Shown: positions 46,909 through 57,065 of the stretch, one piece after another | Layout of the letters: the number at the start of each line of letters is the position of its first letter | Position numbering within the stretch: the stretch's first letter is position 1 | From: Petunia secreta | Taxonomy: Eukaryota; Streptophyta; Magnoliopsida; Solanales; Solanaceae | Assembly (NCBI GenBank): GCA_029990175.1 | Contig: JARKIP010000011.1 | Span: 21,054,001 to 21,118,000, forward strand | Direction of reading: 5' to 3' | DNA length: 64,000 nucleotides | The notes under the pieces: generated by a model | Told to the model about the DNA's origin: nothing | The model's input: the letters and a program-made list of their open reading frames with translations, nothing else | Database searches by the model: none | Position numbers and translations under genes: made by a program

Positions 46909-47504
46909 TTGTTTAGATCCAACAGAAAGTCGTAATTGTACATATCGTATTTCCTTACCGCTGGACAGGAAAGGTTTAGGACATTGAAGAAGGGGGAACT
47001 ATTTATATATTGAGTCATTATGCTAGTGGAACTCTCCTCTAATCCTCGTCACTCAGTTGATAAGGCATACTGTTAGACGTGATAAGTTTCCTTCCCGAAT
47101 ATAGCAAAGTCAATTGTAACTCCAATCTTATCCACTTAAGTGTCTGGTAGATCAATCTTTAAAGTCTGAGTATAAGACCGATCAAATGAGCTTAGTCATA
47201 ATCACTTCATCGGGGAACTTGAACTGCTGGTGCATCGTCTCCGAATTATGCTTTTTACTTGCCATATCTTTGGACACGTGGCAACAGGCGTCCGGTCTGA
47301 TTTCGACCAATACAGATAGTCCCCCCCACTTGTCGGTCGAGTGTCCATGCATGCTCGGCAAGTGGCTGAAACTTTAGGCGGGAAACCCTACGCAGTCTAC
47401 CTCTGAGGGTGAAAGAAAAGTCGCTCCCTCTCAATTGAGAGGTGGAGCCCGCACAATCAAATAAATGATATGTACAATTACGACTTTCTGTTGGATCTAA
47501 ACAA
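46909..47504. repeat. 38-bp perfect inverted repeat around an LTR fragment
   Basis: TTGTTTAGATCCAACAGAAA and the following 18 bases at 46909-46946 recur exactly in reverse complement at 47467-47504. The enclosed block includes an LTR-like segment. No flanking target duplication was found, so this may be a rearranged LTR end or a small inverted-repeat element. Confidence 0.8.
46910..47314 (-). mobile_element. Tat-type LTR fragment
   Basis: Starts TGTTTAGATCC and ends GACCAATACA, followed by GATAGTCCCCCCCACTTG. The full Tat-type element has the same junction at 49162-49190 (ATCCAATACA then GATAGTCCCCACACTT), and its LTR also begins TGTTTA. This is therefore an LTR with its purine-tract side from a related family. 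After about 150 bases of internal-like DNA it runs into the inverted repeat. Confidence 0.6.
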
Positions 47505-48518
47505 GAAATAAAATTCGTAAATAAGATGGAGATTCTAAAGAAATAAATATTCACAAAATAACTCAATAAAAAACTAAACATTCATTCATAATCAATCAAA
47601 TAAATTATTCTACAATAATTAATTATCTACGGGGAATTCCTATAGACATGCAATTTCTAAGGGATAGAGGGGAGAGAGAAGGATTTAGAAGAAGAACCCG
47701 AAAAATTTGACAAACTCATGGGAGCCTTGAATTTTATTTTTTATACATTATGCCCATGAGCCTAAGTTATATTAAGCGGCTCAACAAAGCATTTTTTAAA
47801 AATTTCTAAGGTCTTCGTTTCTTGAACGCTTGGCCCCGGACTCGACCCCAAGTGACTCCAAACCAATGTAGACCATCCCAATTTTGTAAGTTTTAGCCGA
47901 CTCGTCCCAAAGTGTTTATTATGCAAAGAAAAAGGAGATAAAGCTTAGAGGCAAATTCAAATGTTAAAGCAAACGACACAAGACTGATGAAAATAATATT
48001 AAACTCCTAGGTGCATAGCTTATTTCGTGATCATAACAAACAACAATTCTCTTTTATTTAACTAGAACAAGAACAACTGTTAGACTTTACAAGAGCTTGA
48101 AATACCAAAACTTACCAGAATGATGGGGGAATCAGGAAGAAGAGAAGCAGGAATGAAATCCAAAATATTAAGAAGAAAAACAGAGCTCCTACAACAGAAT
48201 TAGCTAGAAGTAAAGCTGGCTAAGACACAGGAAACTTAAGAGAAAGATCTATCAATACACAAGATGGACTGGACAGGACAAGAGCAATAAGTATTCAGCT
48301 ATCAATCCCAACACTTTGGCAACAATGAATAAGAAAACTGGGATCTTGCACTATTCAGATGAAGGAGAACTTGAGACAACTCGACCACTTTACACGCACT
48401 GACCCTTCACCAGGCTTCCTCTCACACTCACAGACCTGCCTGAACACACACTAACCAGCATCTGCACATGCACACATCAATAAAGGCTGGAACTTGGGAC
48501 CTGAACAAAACTCCTATA
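47505..48518 (-). mobile_element. Ogre-like LTR 3, left piece
   Basis: Low-coding DNA with phrases such as CCCCGGACTCGACCCCAAGT that I associate with Ogre-like LTR interiors, from memory. It ends at 48518 where the Tat-type element is inserted. The composition and style continue at 59906 on the other side, and the duplication CTATA marks the cut. Its true left end is not visible. Confidence 0.4.
48514..48518. repeat. Target-site duplication, left copy
   Basis: CTATA directly before the left LTR; identical to 59901-59905. Confidence 0.85.
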
Positions 48519-49171
48519 TGTTTAACCTAGATCCGATTTTAGGCCAATTAACAATTAAATTTGTATTTGCGGAGTCATGATCAATAGTTGAGATTAAGAG
48601 TTTGAACGACGAGCTAAGATGATGATAATACGAGAACGAGATGCAAGTATTAACTAACAAAAGTAAAGCATAAACAGAAGCAAGGAGAAGTAACCGTATC
48701 GTATCGCTTGTCTTCGAGGAGAGCTCTTCGATACCAGTCGCACTCAGAGGATCAAAGAACTAAAGCAATAAGTAAAATATGAGGAGTGAGAGAGTATTCT
48801 TATTGATATTGTAGGCAGGAAGTAAAGTTGTCCTTTTCAATCGATTAAGGCAAATGCTATTTATAAGCCTGGTAGGCATCTGTTGGGATTCGTAACCGCT
48901 GGGCGTGGATCCGTCTGGATAAGTAACTGCTGGGCACATATCCATTGGAGTCATAACCGCTGGGTTGTAATGATTGCCTTAATGACCATTAATTGAATGA
49001 TCATGGATGATCATGTTAATAGCTGCTCACTGAGACTGTGTTGACTGTTGAAGTGTTTCATAACTCCTTTAGGTCTGCTCGTGATAAATGTCTGTCTGTT
49101 GAAATGTCTGCTCATGCCACGTGGTAGACACGTGTCACCTTTTCAAGTCCAGTCAGCTTTTATCCAATACA
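48519..49171 (-). mobile_element. 3' LTR of the Tat-type element
   Basis: TGTTTAACCTAG...ATCCAATACA, 653 bp. It contains TATAAATA on the minus strand (48858-48865) and three 30-base units with CCGCTGGG just upstream of it. Nearly identical to the 5' LTR, which is 17 bp longer. Confidence 0.95.
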
Positions 49172-49190
49172 GATAGTCCCCACACTTCTC
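49172..49190 (-). promoter_or_regulatory. Polypurine tract
   Basis: On the minus strand GAGAAGTGTGGGGACTATC directly precedes the 3' LTR, the expected place for the plus-strand DNA primer. Confidence 0.7.
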
Positions 49191-49437
49191 AAGCAGAGTA
49201 TCTGTTCGAGGAGTGGATATGAATTTTGGCGGGAATTTCTTGTAAACTTTGTCTTCGTGTGATATGGCTTGATGACATACGAACCTTATCAGCTAGGTGA
49301 CAAGCCCTTATGACGTGCACATTTAATGCACCGTATAAAAAAGTAACTGCAGTCGGCACGCCTGCGGAACTGCAGTCCATTCTGAAGTGACTATTGCGTG
49401 CCCCAAGGGTAAAAGTAATGATTTTAACCGCTTCAGT

Positions 49438-49575
49438 CACGTGCACACGTCGTTTGTTGATCGCGAGGTAACCGCTACTCTTCAGAATAATTATGACACT
49501 ATAAAGTTTGGATGAACCCTATTCTTTCTTTCGACGGCCAGATCTGATCGTAGTTTCTCTGATGACCTCCACGTG
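49438..49575 (+). promoter_or_regulatory. G-boxes upstream of the accessory gene
   Basis: Two CACGTG hexamers at 49438-49443 and 49570-49575, about 170 and 40 bases before the TATA box at 49611. G-boxes bind plant bZIP and bHLH factors; here they would belong to the accessory gene's promoter. Function is inferred. Confidence 0.4.
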
Positions 49576-49610
49576 TCTCGAAGGCAGTTGTGGGGCTGAA
49601 TCTTCACTCC

Positions 49611-49618
49611 TATAAATA
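49611..49618 (+). promoter_or_regulatory. TATA box of the antisense accessory gene
   Basis: CTATAAATAGG on the plus strand, about 125 bases before the first readable codons of the accessory gene and opposite in direction to gag-pol. It is followed by a CT-rich leader (TTTATTTCTTCTCCGCTG). Confidence 0.6.
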
Positions 49619-50426
49619 GGGGTTTGCTTGATGAGAAACTTTTTACTTGCCTTTATTTCTTCTCCGCTGTTCTTTGAAAACCCTTTGAACTAGCTTTTGA
49701 ATTCTTCTTGACAACTTCATATTTTTCCTGAAACTATTACTTCAAGATCTAGGAAAAATCAAAGCACTGATATTGCTGGTAGTTCCTCGACGGCCACTCC
49801 TAGGCCCCGGGCTACTCAGGCTACTACTGCAGAAATTATCCCCAAGAAATGGGGTGAACTGGAGGCGGACTGTAACATTAAGTCCTTTAATAATAGAGAG
49901 GGAGATACGCGCAACTGGCCGGTGTATAGGTTTAGGTCTGGGATCACGAAGGAGGTGATCCCACGAGTGAGGACGGACTGCCACTGGGGCAATGAGGTTC
50001 CCCTCTTGCCGGTCTATGAGGAGAAGAATATTACTACCCATAGGGCTGGATGGACAGCCATGTGCACCTACCCTTTCACAGTGGGATGTAGGTTACCCCT
50101 GCACCCTGTGCTGGAGAGGCTGTTCAGGGAGTACCTTCTCTGCCCGGGGCACTTGAGCCCCAACATATATAGAATAGTTACTCTTTTAGATTGGTTTGTG
50201 ACAGGAACCGATCAATCCTTTGGCTACGAGCATTTTGTTTCTTTGTACAATATACAAAATTTTAAAGAAGGCTATGTAAATGCCAGGATGCACGAAAGCA
50301 AGGGCTTGGTGCGCAGTTCTGAGGATACTGGTGACCGAGGCTGGGTGCACCGGTATTTGTTCGTGCGCTCCTCGCCCTTGAATTTTGACGACAAGGCTCA
50401 TCTTCCAGATGTTTGGAATAAGAAGC

Positions 50427-50515
50427 GTGAGTCCTCGAGTTTTTTTTTTTTTTTTGAAATTCTTTGTGCTCTTCTTTCTTCTTCTCGTCTGCTAACTCCG
50501 TTCAATTTCTTTGAG
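50427..50515 (+). other. Predicted intron 1 of the accessory gene
   Basis: Donor C/GTGAGT at 50427, branch-like GCTAAC at 50491-50496, pyrimidine-rich tract, acceptor TTTGAG at 50515. 89 bases, joining the exons in phase so that the frame continues LLSKQPYDGLIFVEEL. Confidence 0.6.
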
Positions 50516-50659
50516 TACTGTCCAAGCAACCCTACGATGGGCTCATTTTTGTTGAAGAGCTGACGGCGTGGGTTGAGCCAATTTTGAAGGAGTTCGCTCC
50601 TGAGAGAAGAGAGTGGGCGTATTTTGCCGCTCACAAAAGTTCGATTGTAAAAAATCATG

Positions 50660-50736
50660 GTGAGAATATTTCTGCTTTCATGATCATTCTTCTTCTTTGA
50701 AACTTCTCCGTGTCTGACCGTTTTACCTTTTTGTAG
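50660..50736 (+). other. Predicted intron 2 of the accessory gene
   Basis: Donor CATG/GTGAGA at 50660 and acceptor CTTTTTTGTAG-type at 50736 (TTTTTGTAG). 77 bases. The downstream exon has a TGA 15 bases in and the frame is restored only after the C run. Confidence 0.55.
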
Positions 50737-51762
50737 GTTTGGGCACTTCATGAGATTTCTTTCCTGCACCCCCCCCCCCAAGACGGGCCTTTCGAGCCTG
50801 TTGCTGACCCAGATGCTGAGGCTGAGGCTATACTAGCTTCGGTGGATGCACTGCGCAGCAGGGAAGGGGGCGAGGAACTCTTGTCCGGTGGACTGGGCTC
50901 CCTGAAGTGGAAGACGAGGAGTCAGAGCGAGGGCGGAGCACGGAAGAAGTCTGCTCGTAAGACTTCCGTGGCTGCCGGGCAAACCTCGTCAGCTGGTGGT
51001 GAGCCTTCTTCTAGGGCCAGTGTACCGGAGCCCGTAGAAGAGAATGCCAATGCTGCCGCTGAAGTCCCCGAGTCTGCACGGGGAGAGGGTTTAGCCAAGG
51101 AGGTTATCTATTTTTCGGACACTGAGGCCGAAGTTGATGTTCCTCTTAGGCGAAGGCCTCATCTTCATAGTGACAGAAAAAGGGCCGAGGAGGAGGATGT
51201 CCGTACTTCGTAGAGGAGTCCCCGAGTTGATGACTGGGCGGAGGCAGGTCCTTTTCGTGTAGACAAGGGGAAAAGAAAGGTAGGTGAAGAAGAAGAAGAA
51301 AAAGAAGAGGTGAAAGAAGATGTTAGGGAAGAAGTTCCCTAAGAGGATAGCCGGGGTCCTCGTGTTTTTCGTTTCGAGGACCTAGAGAATGTGGCTAATG
51401 AGGGGGCGACGCCTGTCGGTCTTCGCGAGTGCGAGACGATAAATCCTGGAGTGGAAGGTGATTCTAACCTTTCATCGTCAAGATTTGTTTGTCGGTCAGT
51501 CATTGGTGGCCGGACAGAGTTGAAGGACATCAGGGGTGTCTGTTATAAGTTTGGGCCAAATTATCCCTCTGAGCAGGCTTGGGAACCTAAGTTCTATGAG
51601 AGGAAGCATACTTTGAAACTTGCCCCTGATGTTAATTTCATAACTGGGCCAGGCGGCTTGGCTAAGGCGGTCTCTTTGCTCATCGGTCCCCGTGAAGAAT
51701 GTGTGCTGAGGGAGTTAAGCGATGAGGAGTTGGCCTTTCAAATTGCTGCTGACTCTGCCCGA

Positions 51763-51843
51763 GTAAGTGTTTTCCGCTTTGCGTTGAGAATAACTTTAGC
51801 CTCGGACTTCCAAACTTGACTTATTTTGCTTTTTTCCGTCAAG
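51763..51843 (+). other. Predicted intron 3 of the accessory gene
   Basis: Donor CGA/GTAAGT at 51763, T-rich 3' part, acceptor CGTCAAG at 51843. 81 bases. The next exon's coding frame starts one base after the expected phase. Confidence 0.55.
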
Positions 51844-52558
51844 TATGCTGGCTGCCGAGCTCATGTTTCGCTCCAGGCTTAACAATGTCGATCAAGTACT
51901 TGAGGTAAAGAAAGAGTTGCTGGAAGCTCTGAAGGAGAATAAGACTTTGATAGAGCAGTGTGGTCTCCTTGGTGGTGAGGTTAATCGGTTGACTGATGTC
52001 AACAATGAACGTGTTGAGAAAATCAACGCACTCACCAGGGAGAAGGACCTTCTTCTCGAAGAGAAAGAAGGGTTAGCACGTTCTACTCAGGGTCTGGAGA
52101 GATTGCTCGAAGAATGCTCAACTTCTTTGAACAGCGCTATTGAGGATCGTGCATCCCTTGAGATGGATCTGCAGAGAGCCAATGAAGGACCTGTTAAAGC
52201 CAGGGCTGATCTCCAGGCTGCCAAGGATCAGGTCACTCAATTAATGAGTGCTCAGACCGCATTAACCAAGGACTTGACAAACCTGCGCGATTAGTCTGAG
52301 ATTAAAGCCAAGCTTGCTGCTCTTGAGGCCAAGCGTACATTGCTCGTGCAGATTCAGGCTAGACAAGTTAATGTCGAGGAGATGCTGCAGACAATAAAGA
52401 GCATTGTTCGTAGAATAAGACGAGCATTGAATCTCTCTCCTGAGGAGTCTGAAGGCGAAGATGAAGATGAAGACGAAGATGACGACGAGAATTCAGAGGA
52501 CGATGGCAGAACTGACGGAGCTGGTGCGTCGAGTTCTGGTCATAGCCCTAAATGTTGA

Positions 52559-53349
52559 TGCCTTCTTTCAATCTTTGATTGATGTATTTTTTATTGTCTG
52601 GCGAGAGCCGGACTTGTTTGTTGGTGGACAGAAGTCTAGTAAAGACTTTCTGGTCTCTTTGTATGGTCGGTTTCGTTTGGCCTTTGAACACTCTTTAAAC
52701 ATCTGTCAGCCGTTTTCGGCATTTTATCAATTTACAGGATAATGTATATATGCTATTTAGATCTGCTCAATGACTATATTTAGCCTGAACTTTTGATCTT
52801 TTATTTGCATGTGTTGTGACTTTCGTGCCTTATGATTGGGAATTTTCTGAAGTTTGAACTTTATTAAGTTCGTATCTCCGAAAGTTTGCCCAAATATTTT
52901 TAACTTAGCCTTTCGTTAGGAAGAGGTCGTAAGTTGTAAGTAGTTTGACCGAGTCGTGGTCGTTAGAGTTTATCATTGCTCTGTGCGTATAACCTTGCTT
53001 ATCGTTTTGATAGTCGAAAGTTGTTGCACGGCTTTATAGATTGGCTCTGGCCGAGTTGATGGCCTTGTGAACGACTCCTCTTATTTTCGTGGAAGCCATT
53101 GTCACGTAAAAGTTTGGTTTTGTGAACGACTTCTCTTATATTCGTGGAAGTTTTGTCACGTAAAAGTTTTTGAAAAACTTTAAAAAAATTTCTTTTTGGT
53201 AAGGTCTTTTGCCTTTATGAAGGTCTTATCTGGCCTACAGGGGCCTCTCACCACCCCCCTTGTTTTTATGTTGGAGCACGTAAAGTGATAACATGAAAAG
53301 AGTTTTCGGTGAGTTGCATATAGAACACATATAACCAAACGAGGAGTGT
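52559..53349. other. Spacer between the two coding units of the Tat-type element
   Basis: Non-coding. It contains a tandem duplication of about 60 bases (TTGTGAACGACTCCTCTTAT and on, 53064-53110 and 53119-53166). It probably holds the end of the accessory transcript. Confidence 0.5.
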
Positions 53350-53422
53350 GTCCGTTGTGGGATTCGAACTCACAGCCGCGAAGTTGATGTACTTCGAGCT
53401 CTACCAGTTGAGCTAAACGGAT
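53350..53422 (-). tRNA. tRNA-like sequence inside the retrotransposon
   Basis: The minus strand folds as a cloverleaf. Acceptor ATCCGTT/AACGGAC pairs in six of seven positions. The D arm is GCTC-AACTGGTA-GAGC, the anticodon stem CGAAG/CTTCG, the variable loop five bases, and the T arm GTGAG-TTCGAAT-CCCAC with one mismatch. The B-box GTTCGAATCC is perfect and the A-box TAGCTCAACTGG has one difference. The anticodon loop has eight bases (TACATCAA) instead of seven, so no anticodon can be assigned and a working tRNA is unlikely. It sits between integrase and the accessory gene and would be read toward the latter, antisense to it. Confidence 0.65.
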
Positions 53423-53732
53423 CTGACCTTGTTTAGGTCGTTAGTACCATGTAGAGAGAAAATATAATAACAGTAAGAACTTTCGTAAAGATAAAAGGTA
53501 AGTGTAAGATAACTAACCGTTTTACCACTTAAAAGTGATACCTTTTGAGGTGAACCACATTCCAACTGTTCGGGACAGTAGAGTCGTCTGGTCATGCCAA
53601 ACGATAAGATCCCTTGCCGACTGAAGCAATTACTTTGTAGGGGCCTTCCTAGTTAGGACCAAGCTTCCCTGAATTTGTCTCTTGTGTGCTCTGGGAGACT
53701 TTTCTGAGTACAAAGTCTCCGACTTGGAAGCT
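53423..53732. other. Spacer before integrase
   Basis: Non-coding sequence after the integrase stop on the minus strand; no feature seen besides the adjoining tRNA-like unit. Confidence 0.4.
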
Positions 53733-54641
53733 TCATACGCGCAGTCCTCGATTGTAATATTGTTCAATTCGTTCTTTTTGAGCGACTACTCGTACAAGAG
53801 CTAGTTCTCTGCGTTCTTCGAGGAGGTCCAGCTCTTCGGAGAGGTTGACTGAGTTTGATTCCTCAGTGGCATGTGCATATCGCAGGCTGGGCTCTCCAAT
53901 CTCAACTGGGACTAGAGCATCTGCACCATATACCAATGAGTAAGGAGTCTCTCCGGTACTCATTTTTATTGTTGTGCTATAGGCCCATAGTAGTCCAGGT
54001 AACTCTTCTACCCAACATCCCTTTTCCTGCTCGAGGCGCTTTTTAAGGGATTCAATGATGATTTTGTTGGTAGACTCTGCCTGTCCATTAGCAACATGAT
54101 AATACGGAGAGGAAGTGATTCTCTTGATGTGCAGATCGTCGAGGAACCTAGTCACTTTCTGGCTGATAAATTGCGGGCCGTTGTCCATGAATATTTCCTT
54201 AGGTACTCCAAAGCGAAATACGACAAAACGCCAGAGGAAGTCGACGACTTCCGTTTGTCGTATCCTTGAATATGCTGCCGCTTCGACCCACTTTGTGAAG
54301 TAGTCAGTGATGATCAATAAGAAGCGCATCCCCCTTGGTGCTGTGGAAAGAGGACCAACGATGTCCATCCCCCATTTCATGAAGGGCCACGGAGAGATTA
54401 TTGAATGAAGTGGCTCTGCCGGCTGATGGAGAAGATGGGCGAACCTCTGGCATTTGTCACATTTCTTGACAAATTCGTTCGTATCTTTCTCCATATTGTC
54501 CCAATAGTAACCTGCACGAATCAGCTTCTGCGTTAATGCCTTGCCCCCGGAATGATTTCTGCAACAGCCCTCGTGGACTTCTCTCATCACATAATTGATT
54601 TGATTTGGTCCGAGACATTTTACGAGAGGTCCAGCAAACAT
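53733..54641 (-). CDS. Integrase of the Tat-type element
   Basis: A 302-residue open frame that would insert the DNA copy into the chromosome. It shows the N-terminal HHCC zinc finger (HEGCCRNHSGGKA ... CDKCQRF). The core has the catalytic triad: D in WGMDIVGPL, D in FMDNGPQF and E in NGQAESTNKII. The C-terminal part includes GETPYSLVYGADALVPVE. The polyprotein frame is broken just upstream: RYTILNG is out of phase with QLYRRMFAGP, and a TGA lies at 54689-54691. The ATG at 54641 is therefore only the first methionine of the surviving frame, not a true start. Confidence 0.95.
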   Translation of the reverse strand: MFAGPLVKCLGPNQINYVMREVHEGCCRNHSGGKALTQKLIRAGYYWDNMEKDTNEFVKKCDKCQRFAHLLHQPAEPLHSIISPWPFMKWGMDIVGPLSTAPRGMRFLLIITDYFTKWVEAAAYSRIRQTEVVDFLWRFVVFRFGVPKEIFMDNGPQFISQKVTRFLDDLHIKRITSSPYYHVANGQAESTNKIIIESLKKRLEQEKGCWVEELPGLLWAYSTTIKMSTGETPYSLVYGADALVPVEIGEPSLRYAHATEESNSVNLSEELDLLEERRELALVRVVAQKERIEQYYNRGLRV

Positions 54642-55535
54642 CCTGCGGTAGAGTTGCCGTTGAGAATTGTATATCGAGCAGCTTTTACTCAGAGTTTGCG
54701 AGCAGCTTTTGTATCTGTGGGTAGAGTTCCATGGATAAGATAATTTGTTATCTCATTCTGCCAGTCCCAAGTCGCGTTGATGGTGTTGACTTCGAACTTT
54801 TCTCTATCCATGGTTGTGTAGAGAAGTTAAACAACAGTTGAAGAGCTAGCTGCCCCTATCTCTGCCACTGATCCCATGTTTGCAGGAGGATCAGCTTCAT
54901 GGCTTTCTTCCCGTGGAATCTGAACTGCTTCCCATTTCGTCAAACTGTGCTAGAAGCTCTTTCACCTGGATGAGGTACACTTGCATCTGGGATTCTCGTG
55001 CAATGAAACCTCTATTTATTTGATTGACCACCAGCTGAGAGTCGCTTTTTAGTTTGACGATGGTTGCTCCATAACTTCGGGCTAGTTCTAATCCTGCAAT
55101 AATGGGCTCATATTCGGCCTCATTGTTAGTAATAAATGGGCACTTGATAGCCTGCCTTACCGTCTCGCCGGATGGAGCAACGAGGACCAATCCAAGCCCG
55201 GACCCTTCGACGCTCGAGGAGCCGTCTGTATGAAGGGTCCATGTGCCAGGAGCCTGCCCTGCATAAAGAATAGCTTCCCTTTCTGCTTCAGGGTATATAT
55301 TAGTGCTGAAGTCTGCCACGAAGTCTACTAGAACTTGTGACTTTATTGCTACCCTAGGCTGATAGGTGATATCAAATTCAGATAATTCTATAGCCCATTT
55401 TACCAACCTTCCTGAAAATTCAGGTTTGTGCAGAACATTTCGTAAAGGAAATGTTGTAACCACAGCTATCGAATGACTCTGAAAATAAGGGCGTAACTTA
55501 CGAGCAGCAGTTACTAGTGCCAGTGCCAGTGCCAA
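54642..55535 (-). pseudogene. Second RNase H domain and linker
   Basis: The open part (54897-55535) begins within LALALVTAARKLRPYF, the end of the first RNase H, and continues with a second, archaeal-type RNase H: TLHTDGSSS with the first aspartate, NNEAEYEPIIAG with the glutamate, and KSDSQLVVNQI with the second aspartate. The last motif, SHEADPPA, is out of frame after a shift near 54945. Having two RNase H domains is characteristic of the Tat lineage. A stop near 54835 and TGA at 54689 follow before integrase. Confidence 0.85.
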
Positions 55536-57065
55536 TTTTCTAAAGGTTGATAGCGTGTTTCTGCATTAATTAGAGCTTTGCTAATGTAATAGATAGGAAG
55601 TTGTTTACCTTTTTCTTCCCGAACTAGAACGGCGCTTACCGACGTTTCTGAGACTGCTAAATAAATTAGCAGCTGCTCACCCTCCTGAGGTGTGGAGAGC
55701 AGTGGTGGATTGGATAGATATTTTTTCAAATCCTTCAATGCCTGCTGGCATTCGGGGGTCCATTCGAACTCCTTATTTTGTTTCAAGACATCGAAGAAAC
55801 TCTTGCAACAGTCAGATGATCGGGAAATGAATCTGCGTAGAGCTGCCACTCTCCCCGTCAGTTTCATGACATCTTTCCTGTTATGAAGTATATCTGGGAT
55901 TGATTCAATGGCTTTAATCTGAGTGGGATTGACTTCAATTCCACGCTGAGAGACAATGAATCCCAAAAACTTCCCCGATCCGACTCCGAAAGCATACTTC
56001 TCTGGATTCAGCTTCATGTTGTACTGATCCAAGATTCGGAAAGCTTTTTTCAGATGTGCCAGATGGTCTTCTGCTCGTTTGGATTTGATCAGCATGTCAT
56101 CGATGTATACTTCCATAGTTTTTCCGATATGGTCATGGAACATTCGATTGACTAGACGCTGATAAGTTGCACCTGCATTTTTCAGTCCAAATGGCATAAC
56201 TTTATAACAATACGTACCTCGACAGGTTATGAACGCCATTTTCTCCTGATCTTCAGGGTCCATCAATATTTGGTTATAACTGGAGTACGCGTCGAGGAAG
56301 GTTAGCACCTCGTGTCCGGCTGTTGCGTCAATCAGTTGATTTATCCTGGGAAGAGGATCCTTTGGGCAGGCTTTGTTTAGATCTGTGAAGTCAATGCAGA
56401 CTCGCCATTTGCCGTTCTTTTTAGGTACGACAACCACGTTGGCTAGCCAGTCTGGATATTTGACTTCACGTACTGACCCGATTTTCAGCAACCGATCGAC
56501 CTCGTCATTGATGTCCTGGTTCCGAAAGGCTACTTGCTGGCGTGTCTTTTGTTTCACCGGGCGGTGATACGGATCAACGTTCAACCTCTGAGTAATGATG
56601 TCAGGAGAAATACCTGTCATATCTGCATGGGACCAGGCGAATGTTGTATGCCGCTCCTTGAGGAACTGGATGATATCTCCCCGTATGCGTTCACTCAGTT
56701 CAGTCCCTAAGTACACCTTCCGCTCCGGCTTGTCGGCGAACAATTCTTCGGGTTCCAAAGCTTCTACGGTTGGCATGTGGTTTTCTCTTTCGTCCATCTT
56801 TGTGATGAATTCCGGTACCTCGTATTTAGCCTCTTCAGGTGGTATGTCTGGCCCCGGTCGCCGTAATTGCTATTTGTTCTCTTCGGGCAGTTTGAGAGCC
56901 ACAGAATAGCAGTCTCGGGCAGAGCGTTGCTCTCCTCGGACCTCACGTACTCCCCATTCGGATGGGAACTTCAATACTTGATGATAAGTCGAAGGAACAA
57001 CTTGCATGTCGTGGATCCAAGGTCTACCCAAAATGATGTTGTAGGCTAGATCCGCATCGACAACA
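55514..57065 (-). pseudogene. Reverse transcriptase and first RNase H
   Basis: The main open frame (55514-56797) is 427 codons. RT motifs appear in order: WLANVVVVPKKNGKWRVCID, LDAYSSYNQI, GTYCYKVMPFGLKNAGATYQ, and the catalytic VYIDDMLIKS with the aspartate pair. A thumb and a gypsy-type RNase H follow (LLIYLAVSETSVSAVL, YISKAL). Upstream the same frame reads DLAYNIILGRPW, a conserved post-protease segment, and is broken by TAG at 56870-56872. The 3' end is lost by a one-base shift in a GGCACT repeat (about 55515-55535), which separates it from the second RNase H. Confidence 0.93.

Larger units (their letters stand above)
49736..52558 (+). pseudogene. Antisense accessory gene (aORF), spliced, plant mobile-type protein
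   Basis: Likely exons are 49736-50426, 50516-50659, 50737-51762 and 51844-52558. Exon 1 opens with an S/T-rich head, then NWPVYRFRSG, GCRLPLHPVLERLF and HLSPNIYRIVTLL. This resembles the proteins Pfam lists as putative gypsy-type transposon (Transposase_28 / plant mobile-like). Exon 1 to 2 joins in phase (AAGAAGC/GTGAGT ... TTTGAG/TACTG). The middle is basic and low complexity, then comes FRFEDLENVAN...; exon 4 is a long coiled coil (residue pattern ...LLEALKENKTLIEQ...) ending in an acidic tail. The start codon is ATT where ATG is expected. Stops lie at 50751, 51211, 51340 and 52292, and there is a frame slip near an 11-C run (50769-50779) plus one base off at the last junction. Role in the Tat life cycle is unknown. 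Confidence 0.7.
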
